Below are positions 28,655-38,788 of a stretch of DNA of 64,000 nucleotides, piece by piece. Each line of letters begins with the position of its first letter. Position 1 is the first letter of the stretch. The translations under genes were made by a program, and so were the position numbers. Source of the stretch: Bacteroidota bacterium (GTDB lineage Bacteria; Bacteroidota; Bacteroidia; Chitinophagales; BACL12); assembly GCA_016706255.1 (NCBI GenBank), contig JADJJZ010000003.1, forward strand, positions 1,026,501-1,090,500, given 5' to 3'. The notes under the pieces were generated by a model that was not told where the DNA came from, did not search any database, and worked only from the letters and a program-made list of their open reading frames with translations.

Positions 28655-30012
28655 TTACAATAAACGAAAAGCGATTAAAAATAAATCGGCATTCGTGCCT
28701 GAACCTGATTTGGAAATCCATCCTGCAATAACCAGGTTTCCGGCATTATCTAATGTTGCATCATGAATATCAAAATAATCGTTTTCAGTAATATCGGGAT
28801 GCTTATAAACGATAGTTCCCTCTTCGCCAAAACTGGTATCCAATTGTCCATCCGCATTATATCTTGCAACCAAAATAGTGTGGCCTGTTCCGGCGCCTAT
28901 TAATAAAAATTTACCATCGGGTTGCATAATGCTGCACCTCAGTGTTTCATTCGACTTTTTGGCAAACTCAAGTTTGATTTTACCAGTAGGTCCGTATTTT
29001 TTGCTGATATCACCAAAATAGGAATAATCAAGATACCCTTTTTTGTTAATTAACATTGCGCCGAAATCATCATTACTATTTAGCGTTGTTGTGCCACACA
29101 AAATATAATTTCCTTTGGCATCAAGCATAATATCTTTTAAATCATCAAATGCATCTTCAAAACCTTGTTGCATTGATTTGCCATAAGCAAATGTAGAATC
29201 CGCAGTGCCGTTATCATTTATTTTCTGGATAATAAAATTGCTGGTTGGATGCGGATTGTTTTTTGGAACGGCATTTCCGCCTATGAGATAAGTGCCATCA
29301 GCAAGTGCAATTATGGTTGTTGCTTTACATTTATCTTTTGAATCTATAGCTAAAGGGTCGCCAATCGGGAAACGATTTGTATAATGTCCACCATTCGCGA
29401 AACTCAAGTCAGGTCTGCCATCAGATTTAAATTTTGTTATGATGAGATTCGACAAATTGCCTCCATTTGAGCTGCCAACGCCAACGATATTATTATAAAA
29501 ATCTATATCAAAATCATACAGCTGATAGGCTGACTCGTTTGCAGGAAATAATTTAGCAAAGGTTGAAACAGCAACACCATTATCACCAAATTGTATATCG
29601 CGTTTGCCATCGGCATTTAAACGAATAAAAATACTTCACTTGGTTTTCCTTATCAAAACCATAACCACCAATAATAATTTTTTATCTGCCTGCAGTAATA
29701 TTTTTACCACTGTTGAATTATGAAATAATTTAATACTAATAATGCCATTTGTGCCAAATTGATTATCTAAAACCCGGACTGATTAAATTTTGTAATAAAT
29801 ATTTCCTTGCCCGTATCATAACCTGCTTCTTTAGTTCCGGCAACAAAAATGTCGCCGTTTTGAGCTGCTGTGATAGCGGTTGCATAATCTGATCCATTTG
29901 ATATGGGATATTGTAAAATTCCACTATTTGCAAATTGCGTATTTAAACTGCCGGGTTGTGCAAATGTTACATAAAATGAAAAATAGAAAACCGAGAAAAT
30001 TAATAAGCGCAT
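28655..30012 (-). pseudogene. Secreted delta-60 repeat (DUF5122) beta-propeller-like protein, frameshifted
   Basis: The signal peptide MRLLIFSVFYFSFYVTFAQ starts at 30012. Repeats with the pattern 'GxLDxSFGxxGxxxx' and 'xxxGxxLxxGxxxxxxxxxFxxxKxxxxGxxD' follow: PGSLNTQFANSGILQYP, GRPDLSFANGGHYTNRF, NGTADSTFAYGKSMQQGF, GQLDTSFGEEGTIVYKH. These match delta-60 (DUF5122) propeller repeats of secreted bacterial proteins. The central part (29456-29766) needs two or more frame changes. It ends AFRLL without a recognisable T9SS sorting domain. Function unknown. Confidence 0.75.
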
Positions 30013-30281
30013 GCCTGTTATTTTGTTTACAAAGATATACATTTCGGCGGCTTGTCCAAATTACATGCCAATTTAATAAATATCGCTTGAAAGTGTTGAT
30101 AATAAAGAGTTTTAAGGTTTAGTGGAAATCTCACAAATATAAATTAGACAAGACGGAAATTGATGCTTTGAAACTGATTAAAATCAATTTCAAATCGTGA
30201 TGCAGGTCATACCTTTTAGGTTAAAAACTATAGTATATTCGGGATGTAAAAATTATTCAGTTCACCTTAAAAATAAATGAT

Positions 30282-30708
30282 ATGACACTCGTAAAAAAGG
30301 CTGGTCTTCACCATTTGCCAACGGATATTTATCCGACTTATTTAACACAGATAAGTTTTTTAATGACGAATTCATTAATTTGGAAAGAATGCCTGCAGTT
30401 AATGTTATTGACAATGAAAAATTTTATGAATTAAGTTGCTGTTCCCGGAATGCACAAAGAGGATTTTAAAGTTGAAATAAAAGGACGGTTTGTTATCAAT
30501 TTACGGCGAACGTAAGGATGAAAAAAAGGAAGAGGATAAAAAATTACACCAGAAAAGAATTTAGCTGCTTGTCGTTTTCACGTATGTTTACCTTACCTGA
30601 AAATGTTAGAGCAGGAGAAATAGATGCTGATCAAAAATGGCGTGTTGAACATTGTATTACCTAAAAAGAAGTAACTACGGTTGCTGCAAAAAAGTTGAGG
30701 TGAAATAA
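30282..30708 (+). pseudogene. Small heat-shock protein Hsp20, frameshifted
   Basis: Starting MTLVKKG, then in the next frame SSPFANGYLSDLFNTDKFF and MPAVNVIDNEKFYEL. Later frames give GMHKEDFKVEI, LLSIYGERKDEKKEE, YTRKEF, FTLPENVRAGEIDAD and NIVLPKKE. This is the alpha-crystallin domain order of bacterial Hsp20, including the V-x-G-M-x-K-E-D block and the C-terminal NGVL-x-I-VLPK. About 140 aa when repaired; four or so indels, several at runs of A or T. Hsp20 proteins are holdase chaperones. It was missed by simple ORF reading. Confidence 0.8.
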
Positions 30709-30774
30709 CAGGTTAAACAGGTTTTTATCAATGCTAGTTTTAGTGATGCCCGGGTGTGTAATCCGGGCATCGAT

Positions 30775-31491
30775 TTAATCCTGGAATACAATATATTCTT
30801 CATTCAACAAGGGCAATCCTTTTAACCGCATAATTACCTGTGCAACGGCGATTACATCTTTGCTACAATATTTTGCTATTCGATTTAAATTATCTTCTTT
30901 CCAATAAACATTACCTACCATACTGCCGTCAATATCATCTTTAGGTGTTGGAACCTGCAGTACATGTGCAAGCAGATTTAATGAGGTGTAATTTTTGAAA
31001 TCCCCGAATTTCCAGAGCTCCAGCGTATCAACATGATTTACTTCCCAAGGTTTTTTGCCGTAAATATCCAGCACAGGCGGTAGGGCTAAACCATTAATTA
31101 AAAACCTTCGGCACAACCACGGCACATCAAATTCTTTGATATTATGACCGCACAATAAATAATCATTTTTTGATACATTAATTAATGTTGGTGTAAATGT
31201 TTCCAACAATAATTTTTCATCATGCCCACTGTAAGTTTTAATATTCAACACATAGTGGTCATCTTTTTTTACAAAATAGCCACAGGAAATCACAATTATT
31301 TTTCCGAATTCAGCCAATATTCCTGCTGTTGAAAAATAATATTCTGCAGGATCTTCCTCTTCCTTTCGGAAACGGCGGTTTTGTCGTTAAATAATTTTGA
31401 ACAGCAGGAGGAGCTGATTAAAATCAGCATATCCCGGAACAGTTTCGATATCGAAAATGAACAGAGATTCGGGGTTTACATTTTTTAACAT
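30775..31491 (-). pseudogene. Predicted 3'-5' exonuclease (PolB-like exonuclease domain), frameshifted
   Basis: ATG 31491 begins MLKNVNPESLFIFDIETVPG, where FDIET supplies the Exo I Asp-Glu pair. After an indel at about 31390 the frame continues to the long intact segment starting AEFGKIIVISCGYF. This carries GHNIKEFDVPWLCRRFL (Exo II) and IAKYCSKDVIAVAQV (Exo III, Y-x3-D). It matches the stand-alone 'predicted 3'-5' exonuclease related to the exonuclease domain of PolB' family, ~240 aa, thought to act in DNA repair. Confidence 0.85.
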
Positions 31492-31531
31492 AATTAAGGG
31501 CGTTACAATTTATGCGCAAAATAAATAAAAA

Positions 31532-32237
31532 TCATGTATTTATTTTGTTATACATTGGTATAACGGTACCTGTAATTCCTTTTGCCGCGTCAGACAATAA
31601 ATATAAAATTACATCTGCCACATCGCTGGTTGGTGTAAATGTTTTGTATTGTTCAGGTGTTGCCCAGCTTAAATTATTTGGTGTTTGTAAAGTGGCAGGA
31701 ACGATACAGTTCGCACGGATATCCGCTTCACGACCTTCTTCTGCAACACTTAAAGTTAGGGTAACCACTGCACTTTTACTGGCTGCATAAACGGCATTTC
31801 CGGCAGCAGGATAAATGGCAGGTTTTGCGCCAATTGTTATGATACTGCCACCATTATTTTTTTTCAAAATTTGAACAGTATGCTTTAATAATAAAAATGT
31901 AGGCAGGGCATTCAGGTTAAATAAAAACTCATAATCTTCAAACGAATAGTCGCTCACCGATTTACCCGGTTTATGCCCCGCCTGCAAGGTGCACCCAGTC
32001 CTGCAATATTGGTATCATTTCCAACCAGTGCCTCCACATCGGCTTCTTTACTCAGGTCGGCTACCATAGGAAATAAGGTTTTGTTGATGACATCCGGGAA
32101 AAGACTGCCAAGGGTTGCGAGACTCTTTTTCATTTACCGCACTTGCCCTCAAAAGTGCCTTTTTCGAGCAGTAATGCTGCAACCACGCGGCCTAAAGCCC
32201 CATCGGCGCCTGTAATTATTATCGTTTTGCCTGACAT
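31532..32237 (-). pseudogene. Short-chain dehydrogenase/reductase, frameshifted
   Basis: ATG 32237 gives MSGKTIIITGADGALGRVVA, the NAD(P)-binding TGxxxxxG motif. After indels between about 32160 and 31985 the frame continues LFNLNALPTFLLLKHTV. The catalytic Ser is in GSIITIG and the Tyr-Lys pair in YAASKSA. The C-terminus (DVADVILYLLSDAAKGITG) is typical of classical SDRs of ~235 aa. Substrate unknown. It is the last frameshifted gene of the 17.7-32.2 kb stretch. Confidence 0.85.
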
Positions 32238-32396
32238 GTTTTTTTCTCAAAAATAAGGTTTTGTCACTGGTATTGGACAAATATATAAGGGCATGTGCAG
32301 ACCAAATTTTAAATTGCTATAAAAAAACCTTTATTTTGTGCAGTATTGAGCAGCAGCCTGCCGCTACGATTAATCAATTCTTGAGTATGAAAAAAA

Positions 32397-33040
32397 CGAC
32401 ACTTACACTGATTATTACTTTAGTTACCTTGTTTTCTGCCCGTTCCACGTATGCCCAGCTTTGGTTGATGACCGATGGCGGGGTTTTTTTTACTGAAGAT
32501 TTAGTGGGCTATGGTATCAACGCGAAAGCGGCCTACCATTTCGGCGATTACGACCGCAACATGGCTACTTTTGGCGGTGGTTTCAATATGATGCCTAATA
32601 AGAAACTCGATTTTGTGGTGTATGATTCAACAGGTTTACTTACTGATACCCTATCAACTACCTTAACTTCTAATGTAATTACCATTGATGGTGATTATCG
32701 CAGATACTTCTTCCAAACTGATGCTGACGACTATTTTGCCTTTTACGGATTAATTGGTGCCAGCCTTTGGATGGTGAATTCTAAACTTGCCCTTGGCGCT
32801 TATGCCGATACCATTTACGCACCACCTGCGGGAACTGCTCTCGTGCAGTCGAATATGAGTGTGCGTATGCCAATTGGTTTCGGTATGGACTGGACAATCC
32901 GTGGTCGTTTTTGGTGGTATTTTGAAGCTAAAATGGAATTGCCGTTTACTCAGGTAAATAACGATTTTATTGGCAACGATTTTGGCGTGAGTTACCACAT
33001 GAATACAGGTGTTCGTATCCTCCTTTGGGATATCTATTAA
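32397..33040 (+). CDS. Secreted outer-membrane-type beta-barrel protein
   Basis: The ATG at 32397 is chosen because it begins a signal peptide (MKKTTLTLIITLVTLFSA, ending TYAQ); the frame is open further upstream but without coding character. The ~214-aa product alternates hydrophobic and polar residues (YGINAKAAYHFGDYDRNMA, DGDYRRYFFQTDADDYFAFY) and ends in an aromatic-rich strand (TGVRILLWDIY), as outer-membrane barrels do. No specific family is recognised. Its stop overlaps the convergent NDH-2 stop by 4 bp. Confidence 0.65.
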
Positions 33041-34335
33041 TTTAATTCCTGCTTTTTTGTTGGGCTGATGTTGTTGATGATAATCCGCAAGGCTCTGTCG
33101 TACGTAATATAATTCCACATCCAGTTTATAAATACCATAAACCGGTTTCTGAATCCAACCAGCGACATTAAATGGATAAACATCCAGATATACCAAGCAA
33201 AATAACCACCGAAAGAATAACGTGGTAAATCAACCACGGCACGGTGACGCCCAACTGTGGCCATGTTTCCTTTATTTTTATAAATAAATGGTTTTAATGG
33301 TTTTTTAGCAGACATTCGCTTAAAGTTTTCTGCGAGATTAGATGCCTGTTGTAATGCAACTTGCGCCACACCGGGATGTCCGTTTGGAAATGCCTTATCT
33401 GTTTGCATTAATGCAATATCACCTATTGCATAAATATCTTTGTGGTCGGCAACTTCATTAAATCCATTCACCATAATTCGATTACCTCTGGTAATTGCAG
33501 CTGCATCAATTCCTTCAATAACAGCACCTTTAACACCTGCTGTCCAAATAACATGGTCGGAGGAAATAGACTTACCATCTTTTAAAATTAATTCCGTTCC
33601 TGTGTAATCGCTTACCAATGTATTTAACCAAACTGTTACACCTAAATCTTCAAGATATTTTTTTGATAAGCGAGAAGCTTTTTCCGACATGGTTGGTAAA
33701 ATACGATTGCTGCCTTCTATTAAATGTATTTCCATTTTTTCAGGATCTAATTCCCGATAATCGGATGGCAATACATTTTTTTTAATTTCTGCCAGCGCAC
33801 CCGCTAATTCTACTCCCGTAGGGCCACCACCAACAATAATAAAATTGAGTTTTTGTTTCTCCGGATTTCCCGCTGCCTGCAAAACAGCATTTTCAAACTG
33901 CTGTAAAATTGCACTACGCATACTTAATGCTTCAGGAATCGATTTCAGCGTATATGTTTTGGTTTCCAGATTTACATTTCCGTAAAAATTTGTGGTTGCA
34001 CCGGCTGCAATAATGAGATAATCATAATTGAAATCACCGGCTGAGGTATGCACTTTTTTTTGGGTTTTATCTATACCTGTAACTTCTGCCAAACGAAAAG
34101 CAATATTTGGGTATTTACCTATTTTTCTCCGCAAGGGATATGCAATACTTTCAGCAGTTAAACCGGCTGAAGCAATTTGGTATAATAACGGTTGAAATGT
34201 ATGATAATTATACTTATCAATTAACACTACCCGGTAAGGTAAATTATTTAGTCTTTTAATTAATTCCAATCCGGCAAATCCGCCGCCAATTATCACAATT
34301 TTGGGAAGTGAAGTATCACCAAATCGATTTTGCAT
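33037..34335 (-). CDS. Type II NADH dehydrogenase (NDH-2-like FAD oxidoreductase)
   Basis: The protein of about 432 aa begins MQNRFGDTSLPKIVIIGGGF. The first Rossmann motif GGGFAGLELI binds FAD, and FIIVGGGPTGVELAGAL binds NADH. DHKDIYAIGDIA is the third FAD contact, and a hydrophobic C-terminal segment (GGYFAWYIWMFIHLMSLVGF) gives the membrane-association helix seen in NDH-2 enzymes. NDH-2 passes electrons from NADH to menaquinone without proton pumping. The frame is open to 34416, but the ATG at 34335 fits family starts better. Confidence 0.88.
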   Translation of the reverse strand: MQNRFGDTSLPKIVIIGGGFAGLELIKRLNNLPYRVVLIDKYNYHTFQPLLYQIASAGLTAESIAYPLRRKIGKYPNIAFRLAEVTGIDKTQKKVHTSAGDFNYDYLIIAAGATTNFYGNVNLETKTYTLKSIPEALSMRSAILQQFENAVLQAAGNPEKQKLNFIIVGGGPTGVELAGALAEIKKNVLPSDYRELDPEKMEIHLIEGSNRILPTMSEKASRLSKKYLEDLGVTVWLNTLVSDYTGTELILKDGKSISSDHVIWTAGVKGAVIEGIDAAAITRGNRIMVNGFNEVADHKDIYAIGDIALMQTDKAFPNGHPGVAQVALQQASNLAENFKRMSAKKPLKPFIYKNKGNMATVGRHRAVVDLPRYSFGGYFAWYIWMFIHLMSLVGFRNRFMVFINWMWNYITYDRALRIIINNISPTKKQELN

Positions 34336-34428
34336 AGCCTGAACAATTTGATTATAAGGATAACCCAAAATTAAAACAATGTGTTCAGAAAAATGCGAAT
34401 ATTTTAGTTCCTGCAATTTTATTTCAGT

Positions 34429-34436
34429 TAGTTTTG
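34429..34436 (+). promoter_or_regulatory. -7 promoter box for the PLP enzyme gene
   Basis: TAGTTTTG fits TAnnTTTG and lies 22 bp before the ATG at 34458, leaving a short leader. A clear -33 TTTG is not seen. Confidence 0.45.
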
Positions 34437-34457
34437 TAAAACAAAAAATCTATTGGT

Positions 34458-35663
34458 ATGGCAAAGCAAGTAAGGGTTTCCGGATTTGGTTCTTTATGTG
34501 TTCAACCGGGCACTTCCGATAAAGTTATTTTACCACATAATGAGCCGATTTATGCTACAACGGCATATACATTTGAATCAACCGACCATGCTTTGAGTTT
34601 ATTTGACGACCATCACAAAGGTTATGTTTATTCAAGATGGGGAAACCCCACCGTTTCCATGGCAGAAGAAAAAATTGCCGGCCTGGAAACATTCGGTAGC
34701 GATATTAAAGCAAAAGCGCAATTATTCAGCAGCGGCATGGCAGCAATTGCAGCAGTAATCTTAGCTAATGCAAAAGCCGGTGATAAAATATTAACCCAAC
34801 CGCAATTGTATGGCACCACCGATGAATTAATTCAGAAGCAACTCAGCGACTGGCAAATTGGAAATATCCGTTGCGATTTAAATGATTTTAAAACTGTTGA
34901 GCAAATTTTAAAAACAGATAAAACAATTCGTTTAATTTATATTGAATCACCTTCAAATCCCATGATGGAGGTTTTTGATATTCAAACATTATGCAAAATT
35001 GCGCATCAATATAAATGTCGCGTTGCAGTAGATAATACTTTTTCTTCACCTTATTGTCAGCGCCCACTATTGTTAGGTGCTGATTTTTCTGTGCATTCTG
35101 CTACCAAATATTTAAATGGACATGGAAGTGGTTTAGGTGGTGTTATAATTGGGCGAGATGAAAAGTTTATGAAAAATGAAGTTTGGATGAAGGTGAAGTT
35201 ATTAGGTGCAAATTCAAATGCATTTGATAGTTGGTTATTATTACAAGGATTAAAAACACTTGAATTGCGTATGGAGCGCCATTGTAATAATGCAAAAAAA
35301 GTGGCTGCATTTCTTGAACAACATCCTGCCGTATCTAAAGTATTGTATTGCGGTTCAAAAAATCATCCTCAAAAAAATATTATTAAAAAACAAATGCTGG
35401 CACACAGTGGCATGCTGAGTTTTGAATTAAAAGGCGGATTAAAAGCCGGTGTTAAATTGATGAACAAAGTAAAAGTGTGTAAAATGGTAACTTCCTTAGG
35501 CACATTAGATACTTTAATTCAACATCCTGCAAGTATGACGCACGTAAATGTTCCACGCGAACGCAGAATGGCTGCAGGTATTACCGACGGACTAGTTCGG
35601 TTAAGCGTGGGCATAGAAAATGCAGCAGATATTATTGCAGATTTAACTCAGGGTATGAAATAA
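34458..35663 (+). CDS. Cys/Met-metabolism PLP enzyme (cystathionine gamma-synthase/methionine gamma-lyase family)
   Basis: The 401-aa PLP enzyme has SSGMAAIAAV near residue 94, IESPSNPMMEV, VDNTFSSPYCQRPL with the PLP-binding Asp, and HSATKYLNGHG with the Schiff-base Lys at 217. The order and length match the trans-sulfuration family, which covers cystathionine gamma-synthase, gamma-lyase and methionine gamma-lyase; the exact reaction cannot be told from motifs alone. An NDH-2 gene is divergent upstream, and a bidirectional hairpin terminator follows directly after the stop. Confidence 0.9.
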   Translation: MAKQVRVSGFGSLCVQPGTSDKVILPHNEPIYATTAYTFESTDHALSLFDDHHKGYVYSRWGNPTVSMAEEKIAGLETFGSDIKAKAQLFSSGMAAIAAVILANAKAGDKILTQPQLYGTTDELIQKQLSDWQIGNIRCDLNDFKTVEQILKTDKTIRLIYIESPSNPMMEVFDIQTLCKIAHQYKCRVAVDNTFSSPYCQRPLLLGADFSVHSATKYLNGHGSGLGGVIIGRDEKFMKNEVWMKVKLLGANSNAFDSWLLLQGLKTLELRMERHCNNAKKVAAFLEQHPAVSKVLYCGSKNHPQKNIIKKQMLAHSGMLSFELKGGLKAGVKLMNKVKVCKMVTSLGTLDTLIQHPASMTHVNVPRERRMAAGITDGLVRLSVGIENAADIIADLTQGMK

Positions 35664-35695
35664 AAAAGCGGCCTTACTCATGTAATTCCGCTTTT
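35664..35695. terminator. Bidirectional intrinsic terminator
   Basis: AAAAGCGG (35664-35671) pairs with CCGCTTTT (35688-35695) around a 16-nt loop. A-rich and T-rich flanks allow use in both directions between the convergent PLP enzyme and fabD genes. Confidence 0.7.
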
Positions 35696-35720
35696 AGTTA
35701 AATATATTATTGATATAAAT

Positions 35721-36596
35721 TTAGCAACTCATTGCTTCAACTGTCGGACTTATTTTTTTAATTAATCCCTGTAATACTTTTCCGGGACCTACTTCAATAT
35801 AATTTGTTGCCCCGTCAGCAGTCATTTGTAAAACACTTTGTGTCCATTTAACCGGTGCTGTTAACTGTGCAATTAAATTATTTTTTATATCTGCAGGGTC
35901 AATTACTGCAGCAGCAGTAACATTTTGATAAACCGGGCAAACAGGTTTGCTGAAATTAGTGCTGTTAATTGCATCATATAATTCGATACGTGCAGGTTCC
36001 ATTAATGGTGAATGAAATGCACCTCCAACTGGTAATAATAATGCGCGTTTTGCACCGGCAGCTTTTAATGCTTCGCAGGCTTTGTTTACTGCATCAATTT
36101 CTCCGGATATAACTAATTGACCGGGGCAGTTATAATTGGCTGCAACCACAACACCTTCAGTTTCATTACAAATACGTTCAACAATATCATCCGCAAGGCC
36201 AAGTACGGCGGCCATTGTAGACGGTTGTAATTCGCATGCTTTTTGCATGGCCATTGCACGTTTATAAACTAATAATAAGCCATCTTCAAACGACAAGGTT
36301 TTATTTGCAACCAATGCAGAAAATTCACCAAGTGAATGCCCGGCAACCATATCAGGCTGAAAATTTTCGAGTGTTGCCGCTAAGGCAACAGAATGTAAAA
36401 AAATGGCGGGTTGTGTAACACTGGTTTGTTTTAATGCTTCTTCAGTGCCGTTAAACATAATATCAGTAATAGAAAAACCTAATAACCAATCGGCAGCATC
36501 AAACATATTTTTTGCAACCGGATTATTGGTGTACAATTCTTTCCCCATACCCGGAAACTGTGAACCCTGTCCCGGAAAAACATAAGCTTTTTTCAT
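35721..36596 (-). CDS. fabD: Malonyl-CoA:ACP transacylase FabD
   Basis: The 291-aa protein begins KKAYVFPGQGSQFPGMGKEL. The nucleophile elbow GHSLGEFSAL carries Ser88, and the catalytic His is in GAFHSPLM. It transfers malonyl groups to acyl carrier protein at the start of fatty-acid elongation. Length and motif spacing are normal. It is followed on the same strand (upstream) by a secreted hypothetical gene. Confidence 0.97.
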   Translation of the reverse strand: MKKAYVFPGQGSQFPGMGKELYTNNPVAKNMFDAADWLLGFSITDIMFNGTEEALKQTSVTQPAIFLHSVALAATLENFQPDMVAGHSLGEFSALVANKTLSFEDGLLLVYKRAMAMQKACELQPSTMAAVLGLADDIVERICNETEGVVVAANYNCPGQLVISGEIDAVNKACEALKAAGAKRALLLPVGGAFHSPLMEPARIELYDAINSTNFSKPVCPVYQNVTAAAVIDPADIKNNLIAQLTAPVKWTQSVLQMTADGATNYIEVGPGKVLQGLIKKISPTVEAMSC

Positions 36597-36636
36597 GTAA
36601 ATTATATTATTTGGTATTTAATAATGTGCGAGTAGA

Positions 36637-37071
36637 TTAATGAACAGCATTGGCATACATTACAAAATAAATATCCTTTGTAAGTGACCAACCTGCCTCT
36701 AAATCCTGATTATATTTTGCGGGTGCAACAAGTATAACTTTATCATCTAATTGAATTACTTTATACACCACGTATTTTTTTAAGGCATCGGGATTTGCCA
36801 TGCGCATTTCAAAGGAAGCTAGTTTTTCCGGCCAGCCCTTTTCAGAGCCATTTTTCTTAATTTTTTCAATTAAAAAATCTTTTATACCATCAATTTTCAT
36901 CATTTCAACATCGCCATCACTTAATTCATAATTACTGAATAACCCACCCGGTGTAATAATTTCTACACGGGTACATTTCCTTCCTTCTGTTTTATATTTT
37001 TTTGATTGTGCGTGCAGGTTACTGCCGACAAATATCAACAGCGTAACCAATGCAATTTGTATGTTTTTCAT
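36637..37071 (-). CDS. Secreted hypothetical protein
   Basis: The 144-aa protein has a signal peptide (MKNIQIALVTLLIFVGSNLH, ending AQ). The mature part (RKCTRVEIITPGGLFSNYEL, then YVVYKVIQLDDKVILVAPA) has no motif I recognise. It lies between folE and fabD on the same strand, 40 bp from each, and may be cotranscribed. Export is the only supported statement. Confidence 0.7.
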   Translation of the reverse strand: MKNIQIALVTLLIFVGSNLHAQSKKYKTEGRKCTRVEIITPGGLFSNYELSDGDVEMMKIDGIKDFLIEKIKKNGSEKGWPEKLASFEMRMANPDALKKYVVYKVIQLDDKVILVAPAKYNQDLEAGWSLTKDIYFVMYANAVH

Positions 37072-37111
37072 ATTGCAAGTTTAGACTGTAAATGTAAATA
37101 ATTCTGATAAA

Positions 37112-37738
37112 CTATTTGCTTAAGCGGGCTGAGATGAGGTTGATGAACTCATTTCTGGTTTGCATTTCCTGAAACTGTCCGGTGAAGGCAGAGGTAGTGG
37201 TTACAGAGTTTTGTTTTTGCACGCCGCGCATCATCATACATAAGTGGCTTGCTTCAATAACAACAGCAACCCCTATTGGATTCAGTGTATTTTGTAAACA
37301 ATGTAACACCTGTTGGGTAAGCCTTTCCTGCACTTGCAAACGACGGGCGTAAATATCTACCACACGAGCAATTTTGCTGAGGCCAACAATTTTGCCATTT
37401 GGAATATAGGCAACATGAGCACGACCAAAAAACGGCAGCATGTGGTGTTCACACATGGAATATATTTCAATATCTTTCACAATTACCATTTCACTGCACT
37501 CTTCAGTAAACATGGCGCCACGAACAACTGCTTCAGCATCCTGATCATAACCTTGTGTTAAAAACTGCATAGCTTTGGCAATACGCTCCGGTGTTTTTTG
37601 TAAACCTTCGCGCTCAGGGTCTTCGCCTAACTGCGTAATAATTGCTTTGTAATTCTCCTGTAATCCCGAAAGTGATTCCATACCGTATTGTTCTACTTTT
37701 TTATAGAACTGTCCATTTTGGTTGTTTGATTCTGCCAT
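37112..37738 (-). CDS. folE: GTP cyclohydrolase I FolE
   Basis: The 208-aa protein carries the zinc and active-site motifs of FolE type IA: CEHHMLPFFGRAHVAYIP, then GLSKIARVVDIYARRLQVQE, and the second zinc Cys in SHLCMMMRGV. It converts GTP to dihydroneopterin triphosphate, the first step of tetrahydrofolate/biopterin and queuosine precursor synthesis. It starts 12 bp after queD, supporting a shared pterin/queuosine role. Class II LitR photoreceptors in Pseudomonas are reported to control a folE (recalled, not checked), which is of interest given the CarH-like gene at 45440. Confidence 0.97.
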   Translation of the reverse strand: MAESNNQNGQFYKKVEQYGMESLSGLQENYKAIITQLGEDPEREGLQKTPERIAKAMQFLTQGYDQDAEAVVRGAMFTEECSEMVIVKDIEIYSMCEHHMLPFFGRAHVAYIPNGKIVGLSKIARVVDIYARRLQVQERLTQQVLHCLQNTLNPIGVAVVIEASHLCMMMRGVQKQNSVTTTSAFTGQFQEMQTRNEFINLISARLSK

Positions 37739-37750
37739 TGAGTATTAATT

Positions 37751-38158
37751 TTATTCACCGTAGTATTCCGCAGAAATATTTTCGGTTTCCTGAAGTTTAA
37801 TACAGTGTAAAACGCCACCACTAATTAATGGTTCAATAATCCGCCAAATTACCTTGCAAAAATTTTCAGTACTTGGTTGAACATCAATAAAGTATAATGT
37901 GTCTGTGTTCAGGTTTTTATGATCAAATAACTCAATAACTTCCTTTTTAATCAGATCGCTCAATTTTTTAGCATCCATAATGAAACCTGTATCAGGATCA
38001 GGATTGCCTTTAACCGTTACAAACAACTGGTAGTTATGTCCATGCCAGTTTTTATTGGCGCATTTGCCAAAAATTGCAACATTTTGCTCTTCTGTCCATT
38101 TGTTATTATACAGCCTGTGTGCTGCATTGAACGTTTCACGTCTGGTAAGATAAACCAT
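37751..38158 (-). CDS. queD: 6-carboxytetrahydropterin synthase QueD (PTPS family)
   Basis: The 135-aa protein has FNAAHRL (zinc His), KCANKNWHGHNYQ (catalytic Cys and the HGH zinc pair), GFIMDAKKLSDLI and ELFDHKNLN. The Cys four residues before HGH favours QueD over true PTPS. It makes 6-carboxytetrahydropterin from the FolE product, the second step to queuosine. folE follows 12 bp downstream in the same operon. Confidence 0.93.
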   Translation of the reverse strand: MVYLTRRETFNAAHRLYNNKWTEEQNVAIFGKCANKNWHGHNYQLFVTVKGNPDPDTGFIMDAKKLSDLIKKEVIELFDHKNLNTDTLYFIDVQPSTENFCKVIWRIIEPLISGGVLHCIKLQETENISAEYYGE

Positions 38159-38250
38159 GGCGCAAAGATAATACTATCGAATGGTTTTGGTAAGAAATTT
38201 TGTCCTAAAGCCGACTGATCAAAAAAGGCTCAAAAACGGGTAAAAATGAC

Positions 38251-38688
38251 TTAAGCAGCCAAAATTGCCACTTTTTTCGGGTCTTTAGCGTCAACTTTTA
38301 CCTGCAACGTGCGTCCTTTACGGTAATTCTGCAGTTCCTCACGCGTAATATTGTGTTTTATCTCCACCTCGTAAGGTACCATACTGCGATGACGAATTTC
38401 CAATAATAAGCCGATTCGGGGATTATGATCAACGGTTTTGCCCGTTTCCCATACTTCAAGAATAATAGCCATAGCAGGCTCGCCCGATTTCATTACATCC
38501 ATAGCAACGAAGGCCGGCCTGAAAAAAAACCAGTAACCTGCGAAACCAACGCCACAACATAATATAAACGTGGCAATTCCGTAAGTCCATTGTAATACAG
38601 ATATGATACCCACCGCAGTAAATGCGATGCCAAGAAATAACCAAACTACATAATTAGGTAATCCAAATTGTTTAACCATCTTTTCCAT
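38251..38688 (-). CDS. Two-helix inner-membrane hypothetical protein
   Basis: The 145-aa protein has two N-terminal hydrophobic helices (VVWLFLGIAFTAVGIISVL and FILCCGVGFAGYWFFFRP) and a soluble C-terminal half (EPAMAIILEVWETGKTVDHN). The C-terminal half resembles DUF3592/NfeD-like soluble strands, ending VKVDAKDPKKVAIL. Function unknown. It lies 92 bp upstream of queD on the same strand. Confidence 0.7.
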   Translation of the reverse strand: MEKMVKQFGLPNYVVWLFLGIAFTAVGIISVLQWTYGIATFILCCGVGFAGYWFFFRPAFVAMDVMKSGEPAMAIILEVWETGKTVDHNPRIGLLLEIRHRSMVPYEVEIKHNITREELQNYRKGRTLQVKVDAKDPKKVAILAA

Positions 38689-38788
38689 TTGTGCTCAGGG
38701 GTTTTTGTCTTTAATTAAGTTTATATACGTAAAATTGTACCGTTTTGTTCAAATTGAGTAGCCAGTTTTTCACATTTTTATATGAATA

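Noticed and set aside
32750..33196. 148-aa minus-strand frame over the beta-barrel gene end
   Set aside because: It is antisense to two better-supported genes and lacks any motif.
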